This document shows positions 33,912-44,882 of a stretch of DNA of 64,000 bases, piece after piece. How positions within the stretch are numbered: the first letter of the stretch is position 1; each line of letters begins with the position of its first letter. Under the pieces are notes generated by a model. That model did not search any database. It was not told the DNA's origin and worked only from the letters and a program-made list of their open reading frames with translations. A program made the position numbers and the translations under genes. This DNA is from Raffaelea ambrosiae (taxonomy: Eukaryota > Ascomycota > Sordariomycetes > Ophiostomatales > Ophiostomataceae), in NCBI GenBank assembly GCA_002778195.1, contig PCDI01000018.1, forward strand, positions 73,283 through 137,282, given 5' to 3'.

Positions 33912-35048
33912 CTATCCCCTGCATTGCTTCATGTTCTTTGTCAGAGCTAACCGCCGGCTGAAAGGACTTAAACTCCGCTGTCGTCTGTTCCACTCCTGAG
34001 AGTCTTCAATCCGTTGTTCTCTGCCATGGCGGATATTTCCACTGGGGGCATCGGCTTCACCATCTCGCTGTCTGTAATGCCTCCGAGCTGCTCTATCTTC
34101 ATCGCGCCGCGTTTCGGGTCTTCGAAATTGGCCATCTTGATGTCGCCTCGGCGCGTCATCAAAGCTACGATTGTACGACGACTGCCGCTCGAATTCATAC
34201 GATATCGCGCCGGGTCGGTCGTGAGGATGACTATGATTGCCGCGATATGATGGCTTTTCTGTATGTGGCGTGGAATCATATATTTGTGTGTTTGGATTTG
34301 GGTTATCTTCGGTCGAAACTGCACCCGTACGTTGTTCTGGCAGGGAATACCGCGAACTCGACGAGTCATCAGTGCTAGCCGCAGGAGACGGTGATCGTAG
34401 GGATGACGAGTTTCGCCTATCGTTTCCGTCGGGATGGAGTACTGTGGGTTTCGGGGAGAGCGAAGGAGCACATTGTTGGTGCGGAGCGCCGGGTGAGGTA
34501 CTGCGGCGTGTTGAATGGGGTGAAATGGAGGCTGGTTCCGAGCCAGAATACCTCCCCTGCTTCGTCTCAAATTCCGCTGTCGTGGGACTTGGGACATGTA
34601 GCTTTTCCACCTTGGTCCTGTGGTGATCGTTTCCGTGGTGTCTGCCGACCTCTCCAATCTCTCCCCTTTCGATTTCCCGTTTAGCAAGTTCTTTAGCTGC
34701 CACACCGTCCCTAAATAGCGCCCAGAGATAGCATTAGCATCAGAACGTGGCTAGATTACACAGACATTATTGGCCCTACTTGACTTGGTGAGTTTTGAGC
34801 AAGTCTTCGCGTAGCTTTGGTACTAATTTTGGGTTCCGTAGCTGCTGCGATCGAGATGGTCGAGGTTTGTAAGGCCGGTCCTGAGGAGCAACTTTGCATT
34901 CATACGAGTAATGGCGTATTCGGTGTTAGAATGAAAGAACTTCGTGCTTAGAAGGCGGCAAATGCGAAAGTGACTTATCTCTCTTTAGACACTTTTGGCA
35001 CAGCACGCTGGCAGGTGTTGCCTTGGGAGGTCCACGACGGCCGAACAT
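33912..35048 (-). CDS. Zinc-knuckle (CCHC) protein, ZCCHC10-like, with an AT-AC intron
   Basis: Exons 34979-35048, 34780-34915 and 33912-34710 sum to 1005 nt, in frame, giving 334 residues. The N-terminus is MFGRRGPPKATPAS, then the knuckle C-QK-C-LKRG-H-YSYE-C (C-x2-C-x4-H-x4-C) and QDRPYKPRPSRSQQLRNPKL, the signature of the fungal/animal zf-CCHC_3 family. The knuckle exists only if intron 34916-34978 is removed; it begins AT and ends AC. The second intron (34711-34779) has normal GTAGGG...TTTAG ends. After DGVAAKELAKREIERG the protein becomes a disordered tail rich in Ser, Pro, Arg, Asp and His, partly SR/RD-like. The tail length is as read; another intron there cannot be excluded. A nucleic-acid-binding role, probably RNA, is inferred from the knuckle and tail. 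It is divergent from the R3H gene and convergent with CWF18. Confidence 0.8.
34916..34978 (-). other. AT-AC intron (63 nt) inside the CCHC knuckle
   Basis: On the minus strand the intron starts ATAAGTCACTTTC and ends CTAACACCGAATAC. The donor ATAAGT is a U2 donor (GTAAGT) with G1 changed to A. The acceptor is AC instead of AG, and a CTAAC branch site lies about 10 nt before the 3' end. The flanking exons join in phase 1 as G|GC to give Gly in CLKRGHYSYEC. No GT-AG alternative works: the correct frame upstream of CATTAC meets TAA and has no AG acceptor after it. Confidence 0.8.
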
Positions 35049-36015
35049 GTTGAGATTGAGGCAACACTGGGCGATTAACTAGGAGGTCATCGACAAGTAA
35101 TGGGTATTGCGCTTCTGGCTGACGGCTTCGTGTTACAAAACCACAGTGCTGAACGGCAAGTTGAATGATTGGGTTTAAAATCCGAGTTTGGGCAGCCGCG
35201 ACTGGAGTTGGGTTGCATAGGGGAGAAAAACACGACACGTGACTCTTAATAATTTCACATTGATCAAGGATGATAAGTGGACGTGCGAGGCTCCAGACCA
35301 TATTTTGTCAGTCGGCTCCACTCTCCCAACGTACGCTGTTTTCTCCGCCTACATCGCAATCGAGCTGCATCAACAACAGCTTTGCCACCGTGGGCAAGGA
35401 TAGCAAGGCTCGCATCGATACTCAGCAAGCTACTAGGATCGATAGACGCCGGATTATTTGTTAATTGACGTCCGAGTCCAGCCAAGAGAGGCCCGAGCAA
35501 GAACATCGATCGGCAATGGGTCTACTTTAACGACTTGGTTTGCATGCTTCCTTCAAACTTTTCACCCCTTCTCAGCTTAATGACAGCCAAAGCCGCTGTC
35601 TCTTGTCGCTTCCAAAGCATATTACTTTGCTCCCAGATTGGCCAATACTTTACTGCTTGTCCAGTGGCACATGCGGTATAGTGAGAAGAACGACGACTGA
35701 TCACGACGACAATGACCACTTTTGCGCTTCTCCCCACGAGGTCGGCTGCGACGAACCCTTCTTTTTAGACCCGTCTTTTTACATTATTTCGGCTTCGAGT
35801 ACAGGGACTTCTTCTCCTAAACCTCCTGTTCTCTCTATCCAATCTGCTCCTCCTTCCCAAACTACGACAACTCCATCCTTCAATCTACGTCTGGCTTACG
35901 CCAGACTATCTATCCAAGCACGGGAAAAGCAGCGTTCAACACCGCAAATTTGTCCATCAATCTGGACCTTCTGCCACACTTCTGTTGTTGTTTATATACG
36001 GTGCTGTGACCCCAA
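35049..36015. promoter_or_regulatory. Divergent intergenic region, zinc-knuckle gene / R3H gene
   Basis: This 967-bp gap contains both promoters. A CACGTG E-box lies at 35236-35241. ORFs of 80-110 codons occur on the minus strand (for example 35264-35506), but they start at or run into the leader of the zinc-knuckle gene and have no recognisable family. Confidence 0.5.
35236..35241. promoter_or_regulatory. E-box CACGTG
   Basis: CACGTG (in context ACACGTGAC) in the zinc-knuckle/R3H divergent region, about 190 bp upstream of the zinc-knuckle start. Confidence 0.35.
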
Positions 36016-39000
36016 ATGGCCACCGACGGTAGGAAGCTATCATTTGCGAAGGTATGGGGTGTTTGATTACGATCATACGAATGCCTTCAGTCTCCCCTAT
36101 CTGTTTATGCTGGCCGTAGTGCAGAATGTTGCAAAGGGCATTCATCGTATCTTCAATAGTCTGCTCTTGGTCATTCTCTTGCGTAATGTGAGCTAACCCC
36201 AAGTCTCTACCATCATAGGTTGCTGCCTCGGCCACAAGAACAGAGAGCATACCTCTGCATACTTCTTCCCATATTGTGGACCATTTCAACAGTGCGAAAG
36301 GCTCCTCGGAGTCTTGTAACTCCACAACTACTACTGCGTCACCAGCTACTTCCACCACGGCAGTGACCAATAGTTCCGTCCAAATCAACGGCTCGGGCAA
36401 CAACCCCGAAGCGCAGCAGAAGGGACCAGCACCCACGTCTAATTCTAAGGTTGAGATAGACCTCGCGAAGGTCAATTTCGGGGGCGCTATGGAACAGAAG
36501 ACTCTTTCTGCACGGCCCAAAGCTGGAGTTTTGGATACAAACGGAACCGTATCTGTGTCCACCGACAAAGCTACAAAGGCTGTCACCAATGCCCTTAATC
36601 ATCAGATATCGTCGTCCTCTGATAAAAATTTACCGAAAGCGGATTCCGACTCCGAGTTGGGAACAAAACCTGCTAGCCTTGATGGAAAGAGCATTACTTC
36701 GGGGACGACATTCAATGCACTCGACGAGAAGGAGTCATTACGACCGGACGACAGTGCTAGCGTTAAAGCTGCGGCTGAAGATGACGATGCCTTTTCTGTT
36801 CGTGGTTCGCTCCTTGTCAATTCTCGACTGGGCTCTGACGTGGCCGCCCGTGTTCATCGTATCCAGATTGGTGACATGCCGCCTCGCACCGTTCCTCACA
36901 TAAGTACAGAGCCCATTATCTCGGGGGTCAACACTCCCCATAGCACGTCTTCGGAGCAACAGCCGGTAACTGAGGCTCGTGTGCAGCTTGCCACAAATAC
37001 AACTACAACCGACGCAATGAACGGCCTTTTAGGACAAAATCCGGACGAGAAGCTTCTTGAGGCCATGCAGTCACCAAAGGACCGAATATTTCTTCTCAGG
37101 TTGGAAAATGATGTCGTCAATTTTGTACAAAATTCAAAGTCAGTTGCACCAATTGAAAGCGCTCCTCACCCTCACCTCTATTTACGAATTCATAAAGCTA
37201 AACATTTATGCTATCAACATCTACAGGGAGCCCTTTATGGACTTGCCCCCTAGCAACTCCTTCTGCAGGATGTTGACCCATAAACTCGCTGACTACTACC
37301 GCATGACGCACTCTTTCGAGGCCGTGGCGGGTTCTGTACGCATATATCGGACTCCGTTCTGCCGTGTTCCGCCTCCTTTGTCGAGCCTCGTTGCTTCCAG
37401 CTCCTCAAAGAGCAGTACACCACCGCCTGTTGTGCAGCCCAAAAAAATCATGCGGCGTGGAGAAGCCGGTGATTTGCCGCTCAGCGCAGGGCCATCTAAA
37501 CCAACCTCCGAAGCGGATAGTGACTCTAAGGACAAAGTCGCACCGGCCAAAGAAAAGTGAGATTGCCCCCAGCCGCATAATCATAGCCACTTCAGCAGGA
37601 ACATGTTGTATCTGAATTGTTATTTAATTATTTTTGTTTAGGTTGTCGAGAGAAGCTCGTGAAGAAGCATACAACAAAGCAAGAGAGCGCATTTTTGGGA
37701 GTTCCATACTCGCCGAAGTCGCTACACCTGGTAAGCATTGGCAGTGAAGTCTAATGGGGTTCTTTATAAGAAAAAGCAGCCTCGTTTAACAAGACCAAGC
37801 AGATAACGACGACGGCACCGGTGTGTCTCGTGCGAGTTCCGTTTCCGCAAAGGACAAAACTCTGAACAAAAAGGGAAAGACAAGTAAGCAGCGCCGAGAT
37901 GACCCAGAAAGTTTTGACTCGCGTTCGCAGTACACTCCTTTCTATAACCACCCACAGCAGCCGACGTGGATGCCTCCCCAATACATGCCCGTTGCCCACC
38001 ACCAATTTAATGCAATCCCCATGCAACTGCACCCACCACAGGCAACCTTGCAGCAGAGCCCGCCGCAGCAGCCCCAGGGGATGCATTTTGCCAATCCTGC
38101 GTCTCCCCAGCTGGGCTACAGCACCTCTGCAACTGGGTATCCTTTGCTACCTCCGAGAAATAGCCTCTCTCCTCAGGGTGTCATGTCTCAGGTGCGCATT
38201 TGCAACCCCATTGCCAATGAAATGAGGTTTCCCATTACTAATATCAATCTTTTGTGGCTCAAAAGCAGTATCCCCAGCCACCAGTACCACCTCGTTGCCC
38301 ACTGCAGAGCTCTTCCTCTGCATCCTGTGTTTCAAATGGCCAGACAGGTATACTCTCACAGCAATGGCAGCAGCCGTTGGCATCTTACCAGCCCAATGTT
38401 TTCTCAACACCCCCACCTCGCCCAACATCTCACCCAGTCGGTATTCCCTATGCATATGGGCAACTTCCAGCCAATGCCAATCCCAGTGACCCAAAAAGTC
38501 AACACCCCATACCTGGGAGTTATGCAGGAAATTACAATCGACATGCTTTCAACCCCAAGACTCAATCCTTTGTTCCCGGAAATGGTTTAATGCCAGCTCC
38601 TTTCACTGGGCCGCAGGGACCCTATGGTCCCACTGTGGCAGATCCTATTACTCCTCACACGCAAGGCCAACCGCAGAGTGCGAGTTCGTTTAATGGGGCA
38701 GTTTTCCACAAGGCGGCACCGCCCGGTTCTCTGTTTGTTTCTGCCGTCGCAACTGGTTACGGCATGGTCAGCCAAAGCTCGAATAAGCCGGGTCCGCCTT
38801 GCCCGCCCAACCAACCCTCTCAAGCTTCGCAGGCTTATCAAAGCCAGGCCCCTCAAAACAGTATGCCCTTGGGACAGAGGCATGGCCTTCCTGCACATGG
38901 GCCAACCTCCCTTATTGTACAAAACAACAGTCCTCGTGCACAGTTGCGTGGCCCATCGGCTGCCCCGTCCATGATGTTTACTCAGAGCACAGCAACACCG

Positions 39001-39168
39001 TCTCGTGAATTCCCACATACACACCAACGGCCCTCGCATAGTCTGCCTCCGCAGCCAACCAAGGGGCAACCTAGCATGCATGGATCGGCTGGAAGTTCCC
39101 CGTCTTTCAGCCACCTGCCGAAATACGGCAACCCTGCCACATTACCACAGAAGCCAGCAGGCACATAG
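36016..39168 (+). CDS. R3H and SUZ domain RNA-binding protein
   Basis: Six exons: 36016-36051 (36 nt), 36219-37138, 37227-37556, 37642-37730, 37803-38191, 38266-39168; phases all agree and give 888 residues. Exon 1 encodes MATDGRKLSFAK and joins in frame to VAASATRTES. An acidic, Ser/Thr-rich N-terminal third is followed by the R3H domain (about 300-365: DRIFLLRLENDVVNFVQNSK and NSFCRMLTHKLADYYRM). A SUZ-like segment follows (about 375-445: KIMRRGEAGDLPL and LSREAREEAYNKARERIFG). The C-terminal half is Pro/Gln/Ser-rich and disordered. R3H plus SUZ is the arrangement of animal R3HDM1/encore; R3H binds single-stranded nucleic acid and SUZ binds RNA. A cytoplasmic role in mRNA control is likely but inferred. 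The last acceptor is an AAGCAG tandem site (38265/38268). Confidence 0.85.
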
Positions 39169-39734
39169 GAGTTGTGTACACTTGGCCGATCTACTATGAC
39201 TAGCTTGATGAAAGACGGAGAAAGAATACAGGCGCATTCAGGACGTGGTGCATATCGGCGTTTGCAAAATTGCTGTTGGCATGTTACTGGCTGATGTTGC
39301 TCAACATTAGGAAGGAGACAAAGATTGTTGAGAAATTTGGCGAATTTGGCGTCTCTTACACATTGTACAGTGATACGCGTACCGGGATGGACAGACAGAA
39401 ATCAGATAAGATGCATGCCACGTCAGGGACGCCGACTGTCCTATGGGAACGCATGAGAAGTGCTCCCGAAACAAGTGACAATCACGATGAAGAAATAGAT
39501 TTTTTAGTACTTTTGGTCATACCCCTTGCTTTGCCTCGCATGTGCCCTCGTCTAAATGACCCAGCCGAACGCCACAGTAATGGCGCGTCCATCCTCCTGT
39601 GAGAGGAGAAGTGCAGAAAATGTGTCCCTCAGCACCTTTCTTTGCCGCCACCACTTTGAAGTGAAGCGACCCCGACAATGATTTGAACCGGCAAGTCTCG
39701 CGAATAATACATTTCAGTTGCGTGAAATCCATAT
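39169..39734. other. Convergent intergenic region, R3H gene / eIF3f
   Basis: This 566-bp gap holds the two 3' ends. A minus-strand GGTTCAAATC (39673-39682) resembles a tRNA B box, but no tRNA fold can be drawn around it. No gene is seen. Confidence 0.5.
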
Positions 39735-40926
39735 TCACTCCACAGGCTCCCTGGGCTCTCTTGGTTCCCTGGGTTCCCTCGGCTCCCTGGCCTCCCTCTG
39801 CTGGCCACCACCACGGCCGCCGCCCCGGCCACCACGCTTGCCACCTCGCTGGCCAGCACCGCCACGTTCCGTCTTTCCGCCATCCTCGCCATCTTTCTTG
39901 TCATCCTTGTCGCCCATAGTAAGAGCAGACGTTGCCAGACGCTGCGCCAGATCGATTTGTGTACGAATAGTGTTAGCAAGATATGAAACCATGAGAACGT
40001 CTTGGATGTGGTTGTTGAAGTCTCGCTCGATGCTGGCACTATCAACATTAGGTGCCAATGACATGGCATTCATAAGGTATTGGCCAAGTGCATGGTTCGG
40101 TTCCCGTTCTTCGTCGAGGACGGCACCAACGAATTCGGCAGTCCGGTCAAGAAGCTCCAGTGTCTGCTCGATACTGCGAGCAAGCGATTCAACGTCGGAC
40201 ACAATAGGTGCAGCCCGGCTGTCTAGGTTGGCAGGGGATGCGGCGGCGGCGACGGCCTCGAGAGCCGAGCGATCGGCGTCGCCATAGAGCAGGCGGTGAG
40301 GAACCTCGACAAAGAAACATGAGTCGGCAGCACGATCGGCATTGGCAGCGACCGGGGAGGATACGTAGCAATGGGTCTCGATGTCCTTGCCGGGCTCGAT
40401 ACCGATAGTCAGGTGGACAGCTGGGTGAGGAAACGTGCCGGTGTCGGGTGCAGCAAAGAAGTTCTGGATAAGAGCAGAGAACGGATTGAGCTCGTGCGAG
40501 GTTGTGTACCAGCCCAGCAGCGACTCGCGGGGCGCCGCCTTCAGGGTCAGGGCCAGCATGTTTTTCTGGTAATCGACATCAACTTCGACCTGGTCGTCCG
40601 TCTCTGTGTGTGGAATGGCGAAGCAGGACCGGACTTCAACTTCCAGGCCGTCCTCAGAGCGAACGCCAACCAACGCGCCAATGACGCGGGTGGACTGAGT
40701 GGACGACGTCTCTCGGCGCACGGCATGATCGAGGATGGAAACTATGGCCTAACAGAGTCACATCATCAGTTGGCTTGAGCGCACACACACGCAGTTGCGA
40801 GCGTCAAAGTATACTTACTTGGGGCTGGATGGTAACAGCAAGAGGCGAGAAGCTGGTAGTGAAACTGGCCGACGCAGGCACAACGGGCCTAGCGAGGTGC
40901 AAAAATTCCTCCTGGTCGATAGCCAT
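39735..40926 (-). CDS. eif3f: Eukaryotic translation initiation factor 3 subunit F
   Basis: MPN-domain subunit of eIF3, acting in 43S pre-initiation complex assembly in the cytosol. Exons 40819-40926 and 39735-40748 (70-nt intron) give 373 residues. The MPN domain is about residues 28-165: VSILDHAVRRE, TRVIGALVGVR and LGWYTTSHELNPFSALIQNF. It lacks the JAMM metal triad (HxH...D), as expected of a structural MPN- subunit. The C-terminal helical part has VLDEEREPNHALGQYLMNAM and DVLMVSYLANTIRTQIDLA. An unusual basic tail follows: RGG repeats (about 325-350) and four or more Arg-Glu-Pro triplets, ending EPVE. The gene is divergent from UTP25 across 355 bp. Confidence 0.93.
39738..39797 (-). repeat. 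In-frame 9-bp repeats encoding (REP)n in eIF3f
   Basis: Degenerate 9-bp units (CGGGAGCCC-like on the minus strand) encode consecutive Arg-Glu-Pro at the eIF3f C-terminus. The tract is likely length-variable. Confidence 0.75.
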
Positions 40927-41281
40927 GTTTATGTTCGAAGTTGTGCCCGTTTCTGAATTCCTGGTTCTCTCGCACGAGTAAAATAATGCTTTCTGTACAT
41001 AAAAGAGGGGGGCTTGGAGAGTGAGGGCGAGACACAGAGAGAGGGCAAAATGGCGCTGCCAGAGGTTGTTTCAACAGGCCTTTCCACGTCGAAAACGAAG
41101 GAGAAGATTTTTGAGGGCATTCACGTTTGCGGGGTGGGGTTGTTGTGCGCGCTAAGATAACGTATCGGATTGTGTGGCGTCGATAAGGCATAAATAGGTG
41201 TGGCGTATTTTTCTGAAATGAAAAAGTTCTTGCTGCTGCAACCCACTTGAGATTCTTTGAACTGAACGAGACACAGTCAAT
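40927..41281. promoter_or_regulatory. Divergent promoter, eIF3f / UTP25
   Basis: These 355 bp between divergent starts serve a translation factor and a ribosome-biogenesis factor, consistent with shared growth control. I do not see a clear known ribosome-biogenesis motif. Confidence 0.5.
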
Positions 41282-43821
41282 ATGGGACCGAAACTTCGGT
41301 CGCGCAGCCGCAGGAATGCTGCAAGGGGATCTGGGGGAGATAGGGCCAGGAACATTCGGAGACGGTTTGGTCATTTTGACGGTTCTAGACTTGCAGACAT
41401 GGAAAGGTAAGATCAATCATTTCCTCGCCATTTCTTACGGACTTTGCAATCAAGGAAACCCGGAAGAAGAAATAGAGAAAGAGGAAAAAGACGAGGGAAC
41501 AAGCGACGCAGGTGCTACAAGTTTTTGATGTTCCGGTCAGGTTTCTGACAATAAGCAGACACAGCGAGCATCAGTCCTCTCGAGAAGAAAAGAAGGAAGA
41601 TCTAGACTCGAGCTCACAGGATTTTGAATCCGAGTCTGAGGCCGGGATAGAGCCTGAGAGCCAAGACAAACCTTATGCGTCGCTTTTGAAAAGCTTCGCA
41701 GAAAATCCAGAACAACCGGCGACCAAGCGACGAAAAGTTGTTCAACGTATGGCTCAGCCTGCTTCCTATAGAGCTTTGGATGGAGGTCGATCCAGGAGCA
41801 TGGTCCTGTCGGAAGATAGAGACCTGGCTGAAGAGAGTTCTGGCCCCATATATGGAGCTGATGAAGACTACAGCGGGTTCGGCGAGGCTTACAGAGCCGG
41901 GCAGGATGAGGAATCACAGGCTGGTGATAGCGAAGCAGATAAAATATCAACCGAAGCAACGGATCCATTCGAAACTCACTTTTCCCAGCCGAATGAGGAA
42001 GAAGTTGGAAAGCGCCTGAGAGCCATTGGGGATGGCGAATGGTTGACAACAAAGTCGACAGCAAACGACTCACGTTTTATATTTTCAATACCCCAGGGGA
42101 AGGTTTCTGGGGACAGAACAATTATAAGAGACTCTCTACCCTTGCCAGTTCGCTCAACCCATGAACTGAAGTTGAAACACAGGCTTTCGCAAGCAGCTTT
42201 GGAAGCCAAGCAGACAGAGTTGGACCCGACACAGCAGAAGATTGCACCACTGATATTCAATTATCTTGATCTTCTGTTCTGTGAGCGAACGGCGGAAAAT
42301 GGCGACAGCCTCCGACGCATTGTTTGCCTCCACGCTGTTAACCATGTATTTAAGTATGCAGCATCCCCGGTCTTTCGTTTTGTCTCTATTCCGCTTTCAT
42401 GGTGGCTCACAGACTCATACTAACACGCTTTTAGAACACGGGACAAAATCCTCAAAAACAACGAGAAAATTGCACGTAGTGGCGAAGACGACGATATTCG
42501 ATATGCCGACCAAGGGTACACCAGACCGAAAGTTCTGATCCTCTTACCTACACGCCAATCATGTGTTCGCATGGTTGATGCCATTTGCTCCATATGCCAC
42601 ACACCACAGCAAGAAAATCGAAAACGATTTGAGGATGCCTACGTGGATAGAGAAGCGAAAGTCTCCGACGACCGACCGGCTGATTTTCGGGATCTGTTCG
42701 ATGGCAACAACGACGACATGTTCCGTCTAGGTCTGAAATTCACAAGAAACAGCATCAAATACTTCTCGCAATTTTATAACTCGGACATAATCCTTGCCAG
42801 CCCTCTTGGCCTTCGTATGGCAATGGGCTCCGATGACACTATGGCATATTCAGCGAAATCCAAGACCCGCACCAAAACCGATTACGACTTTCTCAGCTCC
42901 ATTGAGATTGTCCTTGTCGACCAGGCCGATTCTCTTCTCATGCAGAATTGGGAACACGTCGAGTACATTTTCGACAAGCTTAATGTAAAGCCTCGAGAGA
43001 CAAGAAAGGATTGCGATTTCAGCCGTTTACGCAGTTGGTACCTGGGTGATCAGTCAGAATACTACCGGCAAACCATCGTTTTCTCTGCGTTCCATACACC
43101 TGGTCTGGGTGAGCTGTTCCGACGGCACGGCAGAAATTGGGCTGGCAAGGTGCGAGTGCAGTCAGCGGCGTTCCCTGGCTCTGTTGGGCGCCTGGGTGTT
43201 CATGGCGTTAAGCAGACTTTTTCTCGGTGTGATCCGCCTTCTGTTGAGAGCGATCCTGATACCCGGTTCGACTACTTTGTCAAGGTTATTGTGCCTGCGC
43301 TTATCACCAAGGGGAGCAGCAGCAACAGCATCTCTGGTGCTACGATTAACAGAAATAGCGGAATACTGGTTTTCGTTCCCTCCTACCTTGACTTTGTGCG
43401 GATACGCAACTGGTTTGCTACAGCTGCTGCCGTTGCCAACATAACGTTTGGGGCCGTCTCGGAGTATGCTTCTGTCTCGGAAGCATCGCGTGCCTTCTCC
43501 CATTTTCTGACAGGTCGACACCGAGTATTGCTGTACACTGAGCGTGCTCACCATTTTCGTCGGCAGCAAATCAACGGCGTTCGGACTGTCATTTTTTATG
43601 GCTTGCCGGAGAACCCCATCTATTACACGGAAATTGCCGGTGGCTATCTGGCACGCAGCCAACGGAGCAGAAAGTTGGAGGTGGGACAAGGCGTGGTGCG
43701 TGTACTGTTTTCCAAGTTCGACGCGCTCAAGTTGGAGAGGGTAGTAGGGAGCCAGCGTGTTGGACGAATGATTCGCGACCAAAGTGACACATTTGTTTTT
43801 GAGGAAGAACGGACATCTTAG
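41282..43821 (+). CDS. UTP25: U3 snoRNP-associated protein UTP25 (DEF family)
   Basis: Nucleolar SSU-processome factor needed for 18S rRNA maturation. Exons 41282-41406, 41556-42353 and 42435-43821 give 769 residues in frame. The N-terminus is basic (MGPKLRSRSRRNAARG and RRRFGHFDGSRL), then acidic Ser/Glu-rich. Conserved blocks: DKPYASLLKSF, DPFETHFSQPNEEEV, VLILLPTRQSCVRMVDAI, DNDDMF-like DGNNDDMFRLGLKF, FYNSDIILASPLGLRMAMG, VLVDQADSLLMQNWEHVEYI, RQTIVFSAFHTP, GILVFVPSYLDFVRIRN and INGVRTVIFYGLPENP. The fold resembles a DEAD-box helicase without the Walker/DEAD residues, as known for the family. The first intron is taken as 149 nt (41407-41555); a two-intron alternative with a short basic exon (41455-41511) is also in phase. 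Confidence 0.92.
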
Positions 43822-44070
43822 TTAGGACAGGCCATATTCACGCTTTTGTGAATACATGTCTCGCTAGCGGTATGATACCGTATACATTTGTATCGTACAA
43901 ATTATATAACCGGCAATGCACAAGACTGCACTTTCAGACTGGCCTATATGGCCTGTGTAGGGCCATCACCTGCCTGATCGGTTAATTCGGTTTGCCTGTT
44001 CGCACTTGCCGCGTACTTCATTGCATGGTTTCTGATCGTCTCGCCAATCCACCCCCTTTTCCTGTGGTCG

Positions 44071-44882
44071 CTACCTGTCTTGTTTCTCGTGTCTGTTTCT
44101 CGATACATGGCCAACGTTTGGCTTGCCCAACGCCTGTGTTAACGACTCGGGGCTGAAATCTGACCCTTTGCCCGGTTTCCAATAATTATGTGAAGGCTTA
44201 ACACCAGAATGATGCCAGCCAGACTTCCGATTGAAAATGACCGGCTCGATGTCGGTCAGTTGTGTGCCGGCGTCAGCAAGGCGCAGTTCCCGTGTTCTCT
44301 GTACCATTGCCTCAAAGGCATCTTCTCCGTCCTTTCGGAATCGTGTCACTTTCGCCCAATTTCTCCGGGTCAGGTCCGAATGCTCACGCTGAAGGTCGCG
44401 ATCCCGAGCAACAGCCGCAGCAGTTACAGCGAAACGCATATCGCGGGGTCCGTCGACTAGTTCAAGCACAGCCGACTGAGCCTGGTCGTCCTTTTTTGGC
44501 TCTGTGCGCAGCACACGAGTGTAGCCACCGGGTCGATCAGTATACCGAGTTTTGAGTACGCCAAATAGCTTTGGCAAGAGCAGATGAGGAGTCTGTGAAA
44601 TTACGGCACCGTTAGCAAGATTGGCCAGCCCTAGGAAGCCAACGCGTCTGGCCATTGGCCACCTACGTAGAGTATTGCTTGCGCTTTGCGGCGCGTCTCT
44701 TCATTGTCTCTCTTCGCCAGCGTTATCAGCTTCTCAGCAAGACGCTGAGCCTCTTTGGCCTTGTGCCATGTTGTGTGCACCGACTCGTTCTTCACCAGGG
44801 ACGTAACGATGTTGCGAAGCAAAGCCTGCCGATGAGCTGATGACCGGCTCAGATGTCGGTACTTGACAAGGCCACCAGCCAT
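44071..44882 (-). CDS. MRPL8: Mitochondrial large ribosomal subunit protein bL17m
   Basis: Mitoribosome protein homologous to bacterial L17. Exons 44667-44882 and 44071-44592 (74-nt intron) give 245 residues. The core reads MAGGLVKYRHLSRSSAHRQA and LLRNIVTSLVKNESVHTTWH, then AEKLITLAKRDNEE and, in exon 2, LPKLFGVLKTRYTDRPGGYT. That is the L17 signature. The rest is the long fungal C-terminal extension (RDRDLQREHSDLTRRNWAKV and onward), about twice the bacterial length. The gene heads a run of three genes for mitochondrial proteins. Confidence 0.93.

Noticed and set aside
34916..34978. U12-type (minor spliceosome) intron
   Set aside because: The donor is ATAAGT rather than ATATCCTT and the branch site is a normal CTAAC. 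Ascomycetes are not known to keep the minor spliceosome. A U2-type AT-AC intron fits better.
35264..35506. 80-codon minus-strand ORF (MFLLGPLLAGLG...) as an extra exon or gene upstream of the zinc-knuckle gene
   Set aside because: The zinc-knuckle gene has a family-typical ATG start at 35048, and no splice join from this ORF is needed. It could be a leader ORF, but support is absent.
39660..39735. tRNA-like B box (GGTTCAAATC) on the minus strand downstream of eIF3f
   Set aside because: The flanking bases do not pair as a T-stem, and no A box or acceptor stem can be placed at the proper distance.
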